The notes under the pieces were generated by a model. That model saw nothing but the letters and a program-made list of their open reading frames with translations, ran no database searches and was not told where the DNA came from. The position numbers and the translations under genes were made by a program. From Ifrita kowaldi (taxonomy: Eukaryota; Chordata; Aves; Passeriformes; Cinclosomatidae): a stretch of DNA of 64,000 bases. Numbering within the stretch: the stretch's first letter is position 1; every line of letters starts with the position of its first letter. Location of the stretch: NCBI GenBank assembly GCA_013398055.1, contig VZRS01006541.1, positions 240,515-304,514 on the forward strand, in the 5' to 3' direction. Below are positions 26,123 to 38,900 of the stretch, in pieces.

Positions 26123-28513
26123 ACCTTGTTTTTAGCATTTATGAGTGTGACAGAATTAACTGTAACCTTTCACAATGGGTGATTTTCCTTTTTAACGTGT
26201 TAACTTCTTAGGAGAAAAAGAGCTAGCAATCCCAGACCTCTGGTTGAACCAAAGGGAAGCCCAGCTCTTTGCCTTCCTGAGAGCAAGACTTGGCCAGCTG
26301 TCCTGAGGCTCTGAATTTGCTGCAGGTCATAGACTGCAACCATGCTGCTGGATTGCAAATATCTTTTTCATTTTTCAGAGGAAGCTGCTGCACAAGCAAT
26401 GATATCAGCTTTGTGTTTGTTTTGAGAAGCGCTTTTCCTTCGTTTCCATTCCACTCAGTTTGCAGCAGAGCCATAGCACAGTACTAGTGGTAATTTCAAA
26501 TGAGTAAACTTTCCACAAAGCAGCAGCTGTCAAGCTTGCCATATGGGAAAAAACCCCACCCAGGACAGAACACATATCCAGACTTGGGACAAACAACCTG
26601 GTAATAGGGTAGCAGCAATGAGAAAGCAGTTTGAGAGTAGGCTAGAAAAATAACAAAAATATTAATTTTCAATGTAAAGAATATTTTTATTTGAAAGTTC
26701 TGGTTGCTTTTACTTGTTTTGAAAGGAACCTTTATTTCAGCTAGCAAACTGATTCCTGATTTTAGAGTCCTGTACAAAAAAATAACGTACAATGTTCAGA
26801 CAAAAGTTCCTCGATTAAAGACAATGGCCATGCTCTGCATACCCTTACAAACTTCTCCATGAAATGTGCAGTGGAACTAGCTATAATTAAATATATGCAG
26901 ATATCACAATAATAAGAGCTTGATTAACTCAATTCTATAGGAAGCTCCATATTAATTTCCATAATGCTTAAAATTAGATGAGTTCCATCTGAATTTTAAC
27001 ATTTTCCCTTGCCAAATGAAGATGCTAATCGCACTATTCAAATGTTTGAAGAGAGGATTGAGAAAGAAGCTTAGTGCAGACAAAAAAAATCTATAGTGTT
27101 ACCATTTTAGCAATACTCATGTGCCCGACGTAACCAATCATGAAAAAAGCCCTTTTACTTAAATATTTGGGAAATGTCTAGTACAGCTCAACTAAACAGG
27201 ACATTTTATATTCATCTGCAGGGAATTAAAAAGGAAAGGATGCTTTCTAAATAGATTACCATGTTATTTATTCTTCTTGAGGGAGAAAGTCATCATAATA
27301 TATTTGAATATAACATTAGCTGAATTTTAGAAGATGTTTATCTAAATCCTTCTTTAGAGAAACCATACATGTTTTGATATCATTATTGACTAGTGGTTAT
27401 TTTTTGGCACAAAAGATTTGTTCTACATCTGGATGTTGAATCATCTACATACCAATGACTATTTGATCAAGCCAACATGATGCATGATTACAATAATCAA
27501 CACAACACTAGAATCAAGATACCCTTTTGAAGAAAAAGATGCTACTTTCCTATGACATTTCTTTGGTTTTGCGCAGTTTGTGTAGCTAAAATGTAAATTT
27601 TATTTTCCATACAGCTTGTTTCTAATCCAGCTTTTGGAGATGTGTTGGGCTTAGGGATTTGTCCTGCTTAAAATTGAGTCTGCTGCTCTAAATAGCTACT
27701 GCTACTTTCAAGATCTTTTCAATTCTGGTACTGAGGGAAATAGCCCAGCCAATTTAATTTCCAGCAGGTGTCATGGGGGTTAAGCATTTCAGGACAGTAA
27801 AGTGTTGTTTTATTTCTTCTGGAGTTACTAGTTCAATGTATTGTGTTTTAAGTAATGTCCAATGAGAAGTCTGTGATGATTCCTTAACAACAAATAAACC
27901 ACCAAACTTTAGAAAAAAAAGATAGTGTGACAGCAGTAGAGAATCAATGGTTTTCCTTTAGTCAGACTTCTACAAGAGTACAACTGATTTTAATCCTGCT
28001 ATTTTAGATTTCAAAGCCTTTTAGGGTGCCAGTTTTTGTTTACACCTTATTCTCCTGCTAAGAGAGACAGCATGATGCATAAAGCATTATTTGAGAGGAT
28101 GTAGCGATGATTGCAACCCACTACGGAACAAACCTATTCTTTTTCTACCCCTCCATTTCTCCTGGCTTATGTCTTGGCTTATTGATTTCAGGATATCATC
28201 AAGTGTCAGACACTTATATAAAAATCATCATGTCAGAACAAGAGCATTGCCACATAAGTGCTATAAAAATTACACAGTCTTTGGCTAAATCTTAATCACT
28301 GAATTTCTGAACAGACTGATGATGACAGCTATCATGGTGAAAAATGTCATAATTTCTGACACATGGTATGTGTTCACAGAAAGACTATAAACCACTACTT
28401 CTGCTGTTACTAGATATTTAGGATGCAGATTGCTATTTTGCATAATTATGGTTGCACAAAAGACTAAACTTGTACTAAAAATATATATCACTATCTAAAC
28501 ACAGAATGTGGGC

Positions 28514-28885
28514 TTTTTTCATTGCTCTTTCTCCCTCCTATCTCTATTCAATCCATATCTCATTCTATCTATTGTACTGCCTCCATTCTCTTTCCCAGTC
28601 ATTCCTTCCTTTGTTCAGTTTTCCTTTATGTCCTTATTATTTCTCTGTGCCCCTGTATCTAAATCATTATTTATTTGGGGAAAGAAAAGTTCTTTTCAGC
28701 CTTTTTTTTTCTGGTTTTGTATCATTCTCAATTTCCTTTGCTTGTCTCCTTTATTTTCTCCCAGTATTATTTTATTCTCCCCATTCACATCTTTGCAACT
28801 TGAAGTTCTTCCCTTTTCCAGAATTCCTGGTATTCTGTGCTTCCTCCAACAACTTATTTTGCTTCTTCTTCTAATAATTGATTGA
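28514..28885. repeat. Long pyrimidine-rich (C/T) tract on the plus strand
   Basis: About 370 bp is dominated by C and T on the plus strand with few purine runs; the main interruption is a GGGGAAAGAAAAG patch near 28677. No clear repeat unit is visible. It resembles a degenerate polypyrimidine low-complexity region. Confidence 0.7.
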
Positions 28886-28916
28886 ATGTTCTTCTGCTTC
28901 CTTGCAATGAAATGTA

Positions 28917-28932
28917 TTTTTTTTTTTTTTTC
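28917..28932. repeat. Poly(T) run, 16 bp
   Basis: Uninterrupted T at 28917-28932, just right of the pyrimidine-rich tract. Confidence 0.9.
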
Positions 28933-31544
28933 AAAATTTTAGGTCACCCTTCATTTTAAGCGAGGCTCAAATAACTAGACTCCTGCTTACACAGGAGTAG
29001 TAGAGTACTTACAGCAAAAATCCTTAAGCCATCAGCAGGTATGTGTCTACTGGTCTGGTCAGTGAAAAACAAGAGTGGGCTGGAGATTTGGATGAAGAAA
29101 AGCTAAGGAAAAGACCACTGTGAGTGTTCAAGTTAAATGATGCTTCAGCAGGAGTGGAAAAGCAAAACTGTATGACAAGGGGCCATTAAAACTTTCTGTT
29201 CTTACCGGAGTAGGTGGACATTGGACCCAGTCTTCACATAAACATTTTTAAATTTCAAGTTTTTAATATGTGTTTTCCTACTTCATATCTGATCAATCAG
29301 TCTTCTATGGCTTCAACTTTTGCCCTTGAGCATAAACAGGAAATTAAGATAACCTTCCCTGGCCTTTAATTTAGATTTTGTTTAAATAGATCTAATTATC
29401 ATTTAACTGCGTTAATAAGGTATTTACAGTTTTCTTACTAATTATAAAGAACATCAAGATTATCTAGTTAAAGATAATTTAAATGCAAACTATTGTAATT
29501 TCCAAAAGAACCTGTGCCCTCAGAATTAAGTAGTTCATTACTCATTTAAGCATGTAGCATTCAAAGTTACTTGGTTCAGAAAAATCAATTTTTGCTTTAG
29601 GTATTGCTTTTGCATGACAGAAAACTACTTTTTTACTTGCCAACTTGTTATTAGTATGTCGTATAGTCGTTCTGAATATCAGCTTCTTGTTATGCAATTG
29701 TTAAACAGAGAAAGGTTGCAAAATTATACAGATTTCAAGGCTTGACTTCTGATTTTCTTACTTTCTGCCCTATGTACATGCTGAAGCACAGAAAGCACAC
29801 TGGCTTTTTTGCTACCTAGAAGAAACCTATAAATCAAATAAAACTTTCAGTCTCTGGTTGGCACTGGCAATCTGCTCTGACAGACTGCAGTATGAACAAT
29901 CTGGTAGCTGAGTAAGAGAGTTGCTATCAAGGTCTTGCATCCCGCACTGACTTCTTCTTAGCAGTTTAAAAAAAAATCTGTTAGTACAATCCCTGTTTTA
30001 AGACTACAGTATTAAAAATCCTGGCTATGAATGTTTAATGTTGCTTAATTAATTTAAATTGTACCAACCATTAGCTTTCTAAGGCAACTGAGATACCAAG
30101 GGCCTCGTAAGTAGCAATTAAGACTATGAAATGGGAGTTGTGATCAAGGAAGTAGTGCACTGGTGCCTCCATCTCCATATTCATTGTTGCACTGCAACAT
30201 TATTTGGGAAAGAATTTGAAGCAACAAATGCCAGTACACCTACCTCAGAGGAGACATGATCCTTTGTTTTATTTGAAGGCCTTTTAGCCTGCCTGATGTG
30301 CCTGAGCAGGGTAATGGCTCCACTTGGCCGTTGTACATCCAGGCAGTCTTGGCAGTGTGCTCAGTGGGATTTTTAGGCATTGGGATTCTTTACCACAGGG
30401 CAGGTGAGCTGCCACCTGTAACTGTAGTTGCTTCCTACTTAAGGATTGTTGCCTTCAAGATACTCATAAATATAGATGAACAGCCAGTTTCTACTCACAA
30501 GGTTTCACCTATTTAAGCAACTGAAGGAAGCTAAGGTCAGAACAAAGGAAATATTAGTAATCTGACAATGTGGCACTGGGGCCTGTATAAAGCCCTAAAC
30601 AACAGATCCTCAGAGGATTTCTTTGCACATTCTCATTCAGCTTCACTCGCAGTTTTTCGGTGTCTCTGTGTGTCCAGGGCTGCACGTCTGCCTGGTGGCA
30701 AGTGGCCACTGAAAAACAGAAAAGGTGGTAGCATTCAAACTCGCTAGTCATTCACCACCTTCTTCTCCTAGATGGCTTGTATATACAGTGAAAAATGGAA
30801 GGATCTGTTTCTGCGGTCTGTTATACCATCCTTTCCAAGTCTGAGAAACCGAACAGGGGTATTAGTGTGTATATAATATTGATTTTGTGAGGGAAAATAA
30901 ACGTTTTAATTTTCTAATAGGGAACTAAGAGTAAGAAGAATATAGCATTTGATTTGAAATCTTTCTAATTGAATTGAGTGCTCTGTGAGTTTCCATGAGT
31001 TTAGTTCAAAACTCATCAAGGATTTAACTTACAGCTATAGTGCATATGATCTAGCAGGAATTTTGGCAGAGATAGATCCAATTTAGTGAACTTTGTCCAG
31101 AGACAGCAATAAAGCTCCAAAAATATTGAAATTAGTTTTGCTCTGTTAGACTAGGGACAGTACTACATTCTTTCCTCCAAAATGTTTTTATGATGCTCTT
31201 TCTGGGTTAACTGTAGAGTTGTTTATATATTAAAAAAAAATTGTCTTGCTAAAATTATTTTTTTCTGTGCACAAATTGATTTATAAGTTCAAACTATTAT
31301 TATTTTTTTAAAAAAAGAGCAGATCATCCACACTAGAACTGGTGCAGTGTCTAGGGGGATATAAAATCATATCCTAAGAAGGTCATTGTTATAACATGTT
31401 TTTAACCTTAGTTGCATCAGTATGGCATTTGCCTCACTGTCATCTTTTAATACTCCATTCAGCCTCATGTCGAGAGACAACTTCCAGATGTTTTAGCTGT
31501 CAAATAATTTCCCTGAAAGCAGTAAGATAACCAGAGAAAGCATG

Positions 31545-31705
31545 GCACATGGGGTTGGAAAGGCCCCCAAGATGTCGCTCAGTCTGTGTGATTTGGTCTA
31601 AGGCAGGGCCAGCTGCTCCTGAACCACATCTTGCAGATGTCTGTCCATTATCTTTTTCTGGAAGCCTAAAATGATGGCTCAATATCAAGTTGGATATCAG
31701 AAATT
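31545..31705 (-). mobile_element. Old, degraded CR1 LINE 3' fragment
   Basis: The left edge GGGGTTGGAAAGGCCCCCAAG near 31551 resembles the CR1 3' tail block. The following 'ggcagggccagctgctcctg' and 'ttgcagatgtctgtcc' segments, then 'ggaagcctaaaatgatggct', line up with an older CR1 subfamily pattern in reverse complement (dilution of 'gacagatgtttgtcc...agcctccaatgatggag'). Similarity becomes too weak to follow past about 31705. Identification rests on recalled consensus and is less sure than for the other CR1 copies. Confidence 0.6.
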
Positions 31706-32364
31706 TGTTTCTATCTGTAAGGGTAGGGCAGCAAGGACATAGCTGCCTGGACAACCTGCCAGATGGGAGGTTTTTGACTGCAGTTGAGACAAACATTAGC
31801 CAAGTGTGATGGAGTCAGCAGTGGCCGAGCCTGCCTTGGGGCAAAGAGGTGGATTGGATGAGCTTGTCAAAACAGGAAACAGGAATTGCCTGACTCTGCT
31901 CAGTGTCCCTCAGCAACAGCCCTCAGCTCTCTCAGTGTTGTGTACCACATAGTGTGCGTTTTTCCCAAGCAGGTGTCCATCATCTGGATCACTCATGCTG
32001 CCTTTCTTCACGCATTTTTACCAAGGAAGTCATGTTGTCTTCAAGCCATTGTTGTTTCCTGCTGTGATAACTGAAACTTGGGATAAATGTATGCTCTGTG
32101 ACTTCTACTTTTGAAAATGCTCTAAACTAACTCTAAATCAGTTGGTTTCAGTCCTGCTAGCAGGTCCCAAATATGATTATGACTGCAGCTGTACTATTCA
32201 AGCCAGCAAAGTTGAACCTATTTTTGCTACTGAACAAAAGCCAGCAGTGTGCTCTTGCAAGGAAAGCTAAAAGCACATTGGGCTGGAGCATAAGCAATGG
32301 TTTGAGGTAAGTGATTAGCCTGGTGCTGTGGTAAGCCTTTATGTACATCCTGTTATTGATCTCC
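31706..32364. other. Non-coding spacer
   Basis: No gene or clear repeat recognised; the old CR1 to the left may extend into its first part. Confidence 0.5.
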
Positions 32365-32800
32365 CCTCCTCAGTACAATAAGTGTATCAACAAACAAGAG
32401 AGAGTCCAGCACACATCCACCAGAATGCTTAGGGACATGGAGGATATCTCTTACAAACAGGAGCTGGGTTTGTTCATCCTGAAGAAAATAGTTTCAGGGA
32501 GTATTACTGCCTCTGTGCACCTTGAAAGGAGTTGAGAAGATGAAACCAGTGTCTTCTCAGAGATATACACTGAAGAATGAGGCAGTGGTCACAACCAATA
32601 GCAAAAGAAATCCCTACTAGTCATAAAGGAAAAACTATTTCAACATGGTGAGGCAGTGGAAGTTGCTTTTTTTGAGATTTTCAAACCTTAGCCGTAAAAC
32701 GTAGTGAGAAACCTGGCATTAGCCCTGCCTTCAATACCAGTTTGGCACAGATAACCTTCAGAGGTGCCTTCCAACTCCAGTCTTTCTGTGATTCTGATTC
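32365..32800 (+). mobile_element. CR1 LINE 3' fragment, plus strand
   Basis: The plus frame 32341-32535 reads QERVQHTSTRMLRDMEDISY and then LGLFILKK. This is a decayed form of the CR1 ORF2 block whose consensus resembles ERVQRRATRMIRGLEHLSY followed by LGLFSLEKRR. The element ends with the CR1 3' terminus: 'gaggtgccttccaactccag' near 32761 and a TTCTGTGATTCTGATT tail at 32784-32799. Premature stops make it inactive. Its 3' end faces the 3' end of the minus-strand CR1 at 32860. Confidence 0.88.
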
Positions 32801-32859
32801 AACCCCTTATTGTAGCATTGTAGTTACCGCTAGATCTTCAGGGAAGAAATGTCTTATAT

Positions 32860-33590
32860 AATCATAAAACAGCCCGTGTTGGAAGTGACCTCAGAAGATC
32901 ATCTGGTCCAACCATTCATGGGAGAGAGCCTAGATGAGATTATCTATTATCCAGTCCCATTGCATCTTGAAACCTCCTGTGATGGGGCTCTACCACATCC
33001 CTGGGGAGGTTGTTGCAGAAACTGATTGTGTCACTGCAGGAAAACTCTTTCTTACATCAAGATGAAACCTCTCTCGGTGCAACATCTGCCTGTTGCACCT
33101 TGTCTTGTCCATGCGGCTCTTTGTGGAGGGAAAACCTCTGTCCTCTTTGTAGTCATTCTTTAAGTGCTGGAATACTTTACGTACTATGAGGAGGTCTCCA
33201 CTCCTTTCTTCAGGCATGAAAAACATTACTCTTTCAAGTCTTTCCTCACCGGGCACGTACTCCAGCCCTTTGATCATCTCTAGAGCCTTCCTCTGGACCA
33301 TCTCCAGTTTGTCTGTGTCTTTCTTGAAATGTGGGGGGCCAGGACTGAAATCCAGGTGTGGCCTGACCAGCACTGAGTAGAGAGGATATCTGCCAGTAAC
33401 CCCCCTGTGGGTGCAGCCCAGGATCCAGTTTGCCTTTGTTGCTGCAGCTGTGCTCTGCTGACTCGTGCTCAGCTTGTTGGCCCCCAGGTCAGCAAGGCAG
33501 CTCCCAACCTCACAGATCCCAGCCTGTACTGGGCTCTTTGGCTGTGTCCATCCCAGGTGTAGGTTTTTGCATTTGGAAAATGACCTAAGC
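32860..33590 (-). mobile_element. CR1 LINE 3' fragment with long residual ORF2 frame
   Basis: The 3' tail lies at the left (ATCATAAAACAGCCCGTGTTGG near 32861, then 'tcagaagatcatctggtcca'). A minus-strand frame of 223 codons (33661 down to 32990) covers the ORF2 C-terminus: LVRPHLDFSPG, DTDKLEMVQRKALEMIKGLE, ERSGDLLIVRKVFQHLKNDY and FHLDVRKSFPAVTQSV are recognisable relatives of the CR1 terminal ORF2 region downstream of the polymerase core. The frame is the longest in the window, but it is a LINE relic lacking the endonuclease and catalytic core. It appears to be an older subfamily than the copy at 200-1075. Confidence 0.92.
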
Positions 33591-35596
33591 AAAATAAAAT
33601 CCTTTGTATCTTTTGTGTATGAGAGCCACTTCAGCTGAAAATGTGTGGGAGGAGAAAACATGGGATGAGTATGACTCCATATTAGAGTGTAAAATAGAAT
33701 TTAGTAATTCCCAGGACTTCTGGAGTGTATTGCAGGATATGATTATTAATAACAATAACAATACTAAAAACTCCTCTAACTATCTATTAGGATCACATTT
33801 GTGCTCCATTGAATAATAATAGCATTGTTAGGCTAATTTTGAAAGGATTTGATGTAATCTGAGTATGAGCTAAGAAACTATGGTTATGCCAGTGGAAATG
33901 AGAAATCAGAGTCTTTTTAAAAAAAACTGCACCAAGGAAATGATCCAGGGTTCAAACTACTTTTTGCCTTATTTTCTGGAATTCATAGACCTTTCTCTGT
34001 GCCATGTTTTATTAGGAAAAGGCTAATGGCTTTTTCCTTACTGAGCAACTTAGTGAATGAGTATGGTGCATATAATGTTTAAAAGGAAATTATGTGTATT
34101 TATCATCAATCAGAAGCACTCTTCAGTCTTGTAATCACTATCCTGTGAAGTCTGAGGACCTGTAATTGTCCCATAGAAAAAAATCAGTTATGATCTACTT
34201 TTGCTTTAATGCGGAAAGTTATGCCAATGACACTACTTTTAGTAGCTGTGCTTCTCCTGATCCAGAACATACATCTAAGTCTCAAAGATTATTTTAGCTT
34301 TTGTGCTAGAGAGATTTCTCTGCTTCTGAGAATGCAAAATTAAGGTTTCTTTTTAGAGGTCAATCTGTACTACTATAGTGCAGTTGAAATTAGTACTGCA
34401 GCTAATAACATAGCAAAATTAAATGCATAAATCAGATTTTTATACACATAAAAAACCCAATAATGCCTACTGCATTTAAAGTAATTAGTTAACTGGTGTT
34501 TTTACTAGAATCAAAATAGAATTTTTAACTAAAAGGTAACAAAATAATAATATCAAGGTTGAATTTATGGTTTAAAAAAATTAAATAAAAAGCACGTAGT
34601 CTTGCAGTTTTCAAAGGGAATAGGGACTTCTGTCCTTTCTCCTTACTAATTCTAGGGCACCATAATGTACAAACTTCATGTCTTTTTGGTTTTGATCTGC
34701 TGGATGAACTCTGCACCCATCTCCCTCTCTGTGAATCATCTGTCCCTACTTGCTGAAAAGCTTCAGTTGAGGAGCCCATTTGGGACATGACACTTCCCAC
34801 TGCCTTCCCTCTACTGATGGTGTGTAAGTGAAGGGACAATTTTGCCATATGACTGCTTTATCTCTTATATACCTTTGACATTCAGGAAGTGTTTCTAAAA
34901 ACTGTCACATTATTTTATTAGCCCAGCAACAAACATATCTCTCACAATCTTTTCCCATAAATATACAAAATATTTTCCATTTTAATCTGTGAAAAGGTGT
35001 TTAAATTGATATTTTTTGTGGTAGAATAAACAGCATTTTTTTATACACTTGTCTCTAGCAAAAGTTGCCCATTTTATCTGAGAAGCTTTCGCATTCCCGC
35101 AGTGAAAATCATTTATCTCCTCTGAAAATTGCTTTTGGTTTGTAGAAGAAGTTAAATGAAGCTGAAAAGGTTCTGTTGTGCTGCAAATTGGCAGGAATAT
35201 TTCTCATTTGCTCAGATTAGTTTGAATTTTCTGCGCATTTCTGACAGCACAGTAAAAAGACTACACATACGTTGGCATATATACTGTATTTGTAACCTTA
35301 CCTTAACATCTGAGACAGTAAACACCATATCTAATACATTTATCATTTTATACCCTTTCAATTTGGTACAAATGTCGTGTACAACATTATTGAATATTGA
35401 AGCCTACAGGGAGAGCTGGAAACTGAAAGCCCGAGAGGCAGTAGCTAAACAAATATGATGCAGTGCCAGCTCTCAGGTCCCAGATCTGAACTGACTTTTA
35501 GATTCTGCTGATGTTGCACTACCAGGAAAATTAATAATGTTACTGATGCCTTAGGATTTAGCTTTTATATTTTTCAGATGCTGTACTGCTTTAGTC
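33591..35596. other. AT-rich non-coding DNA
   Basis: No gene or recognised repeat over 2 kb. The frame 34525-34848 (107 codons, minus) shows no domain I can name. Confidence 0.6.
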
Positions 35597-35979
35597 TGTA
35601 ACTCTAGAACTCCATAGCCTGTTAGGTACTGTTCTCCCATTCTGGTTAGACATAACAAACCCTCTCTGGGCCTGGACTCAAGGACACCTTGTTGTCCCAG
35701 GCCCCAAAATATGTAAGCTAAGCCTCTTAAGAGGGGGAACAAACTTGGGGTAATTACTTCGTTACCTGAAATTGTAATTGGAGAATTAACCCTGATATGC
35801 AAATGGACCAAACTTATAAAAGTGTGAAAAACCCATGACGCGATGTCCATCTTGGGTGTAGCCTCTTGGAGGCTTTTGTCTGCCCAAGATGTACCTTTGA
35901 AGGCCCTTCAATAAATATCTTCTTTTATTCTCTTAATCTTGTCTAGCCTCTGTGTTCAGGTAGCCATTCCAAGGCATCA
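35597..35979 (+). mobile_element. Solitary avian retroviral LTR
   Basis: A compact LTR of about 380 bp, running from TGTAACTCTAGAAC at 35597 to AAGGCATCA at 35979. It carries U3/R/U5 hallmarks in order: an octamer ATGCAAAT at 35797-35804, a TATA box TATAAAA at 35815-35821, and a poly(A) signal AATAAA at 35910-35915 followed by a T-rich zone and 'gtctagcctctgtgttcagg'. The last block and the GGCATCA end are familiar from avian LTRs, perhaps ERV-K-like. No coding sequence flanks it, so it is a solo LTR. Exact edges are uncertain because no target duplication was evident. Confidence 0.8.
35797..35821 (+). promoter_or_regulatory. LTR core promoter: octamer plus TATA box
   Basis: A perfect POU octamer (ATGCAAAT) ends 10 bp before a good TATA box (TATAAAA) inside the LTR. 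The poly(A) signal about 90 bp downstream fits a short R region. The motif arrangement is visible; activity is not known. Confidence 0.6.
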
Positions 35980-38900
35980 TTACACTGGAGGAAATTATGT
36001 CCAATATTTCCAAAGGCCAAGTACTTGAGCAGGTACTTGGGTTACTCCGTGGTTTGGGGTCTGTGTGTGCTTCAGTGGAACGGCGAAACACAAATACGTG
36101 CACATTTTGGCCTACATAGAGTGTGGAAGAATTTTTGCTAGTTTCTCTCAGCAGTGTTTGCAACTCTGATCTGGGTCTCAATAATGGAATAGTTCATTTC
36201 CATGCTCTCTAAAATAATAAATAGAGTAATTTATAGTTGTTTGGCCTGGGGTGGGACAAAAACTGCATTGGCAAGAGGTAAATAATGTTTTTTTCCCATT
36301 CTGCAGATGCTGTAGTTTATAAATTCAGATATATTACATGGATATGTATGCATATGGAAGCCCATATGGAAAATTTCTTTTTAATGAGCATGTGTGCGTA
36401 TACTTCCACACATTTTATTGTGATGATTTCCAGCAAGTTATCTAAGAAACTTGTATCTCTAAGCCTGTGCATAGTCCATCTTATTTCAGCAGCACTGTTT
36501 AAAGCAGGCCATCAGGTTCATGGCCACATCCTTCAGAGTGTTGGGCTTTTAGGGTGCAACCCAGTACTGGCTGAAGCAGTTGTAAGAAATGTGCCAGCGA
36601 TTTTAACTCAGCCCCGGTCATGGTGCCTTGTGATTTTTGTGCAGTCTGCCTCACGGAAGGCTGAACAATCAGCAGCAATTTGGAGGCACAGCAAGCACCT
36701 GTGGTAACCTCCATCCTGATGAGCTGTTCCAGACTGCAGAAGCATTTCACCTGTACATCCTCAAAGAAAGCTTAATTTTGTCTCAGTGGGATCAGCAGCT
36801 GTGCAGCCATAGAAACAAAGTAGTCTCATAGGTGAGATGGAAGCCTGTGAGCCAACCTTACCCATTATCCAGAGATGACTCTTGAGAGCAGATCCTCACT
36901 CAGATTAAATTGGAGATGGGAAAGTATGAGAGTGCAGAGCAAGACCTAAACTGTTTATATGTATACCCAGCTCAGCAGTCCTCTCACCAGCCACCCTGTC
37001 AGGATGCTGACTTAATGAGACAGTTTGTAAAGCAATGCCATCTTCCTCTGTCCAGATAAAAATATTCTTTGAAGATTATTTGAAGGAAGTTGAAAGGAGT
37101 CCTGAGCTTCATTAAATTGGGATAGAATGACGATAATGGATAGTCCAGGGAAAAGATTAACAAGTTACTCAAATATGGTATAATTTGGAAATAGCACCAG
37201 CTGTACACTGATTTCTCATGTGCAAATTGGTACAAGTCATAAAAAATATTGTTATCTCACATAACAGTAAAATCTTAGAAGTTTCTTAATGTAATGCACC
37301 AATATTTTTGATTGAATACTTCACTCTGATAAATTCTGCCTTGTGTTTAATGAATTAATAACTCTTTGTCCGTGTGTTAGTGGAGAATGTGAACTATTTT
37401 CTTATTTCTGGTTAGAAGAAGGAGGTGAAATCTGATTTCGATTACATTTTCTTCTCTTATTATGACAGGAAATATTAAAACTTTCTTAATCAAACTAGCT
37501 CGATTTTCTTCCAATTTAGTACCGAGCAGCCCAGATAATTTCATTTAAAAGGATGCACCAGAGGTAATGATAACTCTCTAAACTTCTGACTAGCACAGAA
37601 AAAACTGTATGTACATCTTCCACACCACAGAAACGAGTCTTTAGTCTGGATGGTGAAGAGATTTAGCTAAGCTTCTTAAAAAACAAATGTGGATATAACT
37701 CTCTGAAATGCCCCATCCCCATGCATACAAAGGAAGACTAAGATTCTCATGAATGCTTCTGAGCTACTTGAATTGTCCAGAGATGCTACAGGAGGCTGCT
37801 TGTTTGCCAGCTCTATTGAAATGTTTTTCCTACTAAAAAATACAGCAGTGACACTTGGGTTGTTGAAATAGGAAACAGACATAATGAAATTGATCAAAGT
37901 GTAGGAAATATACCATTTTCTCCCTGGAGCCCACCACTTTTTTTTTTTTTTGCCAAAACTATAAACATTTTTTTATTATTTTACATTGAGATTCAGATTT
38001 TAAAGTGAATTCTGATACAAACATAAATATTGCCAAATCCATTAATTGCTGCATAGACTTTTTCCAAAGTAATTTCTTTTGTTATAAAAGGTAAAATCAG
38101 TGTTCAGTAGTTAGATGTGGAAGTTCTAGTCAAGTTGCAAGGATTCCTCAGATTTCATGTTGCATACCCTCATTTTGGGTGAAACCAGGAAGAAAATGAA
38201 CCCGTGACAAATTATTATATTCCCTGGATAGCCTAAATAAATATGCCCTAAAAGCTGCAAAAGAAGGTAACAATAGTCTTTATATTTATTTAAATATGTC
38301 AGTATTAGTGACTGAATATAAGAATGAAAAAGATACATTTTCTCTTACAAGCAAGAAGACAGTCATAGTTAATTAATCCCTAATTTTTATCCTAAGAGGT
38401 AATACATGGCATCTTCATGGATATTCAGAGGCCAAGTTGGGTTTGAAATATGCGATCTCAACCACAAATTAAAATAGTTTTCTCCTAAAATCCTATCACT
38501 CTACCCATCATTAATTTCAGTGCCTTACGGTAGCTTGTAATTGAATTACTTTATCGCTTCATTTAATCACGTTTTATTCACTCAAAAAAACCTTAAGGCC
38601 TCTCTATTTTACCTTAGTTTACCTAAAGCATTTTGAACTGCTCCTTTGCTCTGTTCACCTCTGACTCCGTGTTTGCAACTGACTCCCTAAGGTTAGCAGA
38701 CTGCAGGATTTCTGTTGGACATGGAGAGGGATGGGCAGGTTGCAGACAAGCTTTCCTAGCCTGGGTGCTCTCCTCTGCCCTAGGACAGCCTTCAATGACG
38801 ATGAAGTTAAAAACAGAGTTCTTGCAACAGCCGTGAAGAATCTCAAACACTTCTTGTCACCATATTAAAGAAACATGTCTCCATATCGGGTGTCTGCTGC

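Larger units (their letters stand above)
26123..31544. other. AT-rich non-coding DNA
   Basis: No gene or recognised transposon over 5.4 kb. It contains the pyrimidine-rich tract at 28514-28885 and a poly(T) run at 28917-28932. Hydrophobic frames of 122-125 codons at 28506-28885 result from the pyrimidine bias and are not genes. Confidence 0.6.

Noticed and set aside
28506..28885. Two 122-125 codon hydrophobic frames resembling membrane proteins
   Set aside because: The hydrophobic residues follow from the C/T-rich base composition; two frames are open at once, which is a composition artefact.
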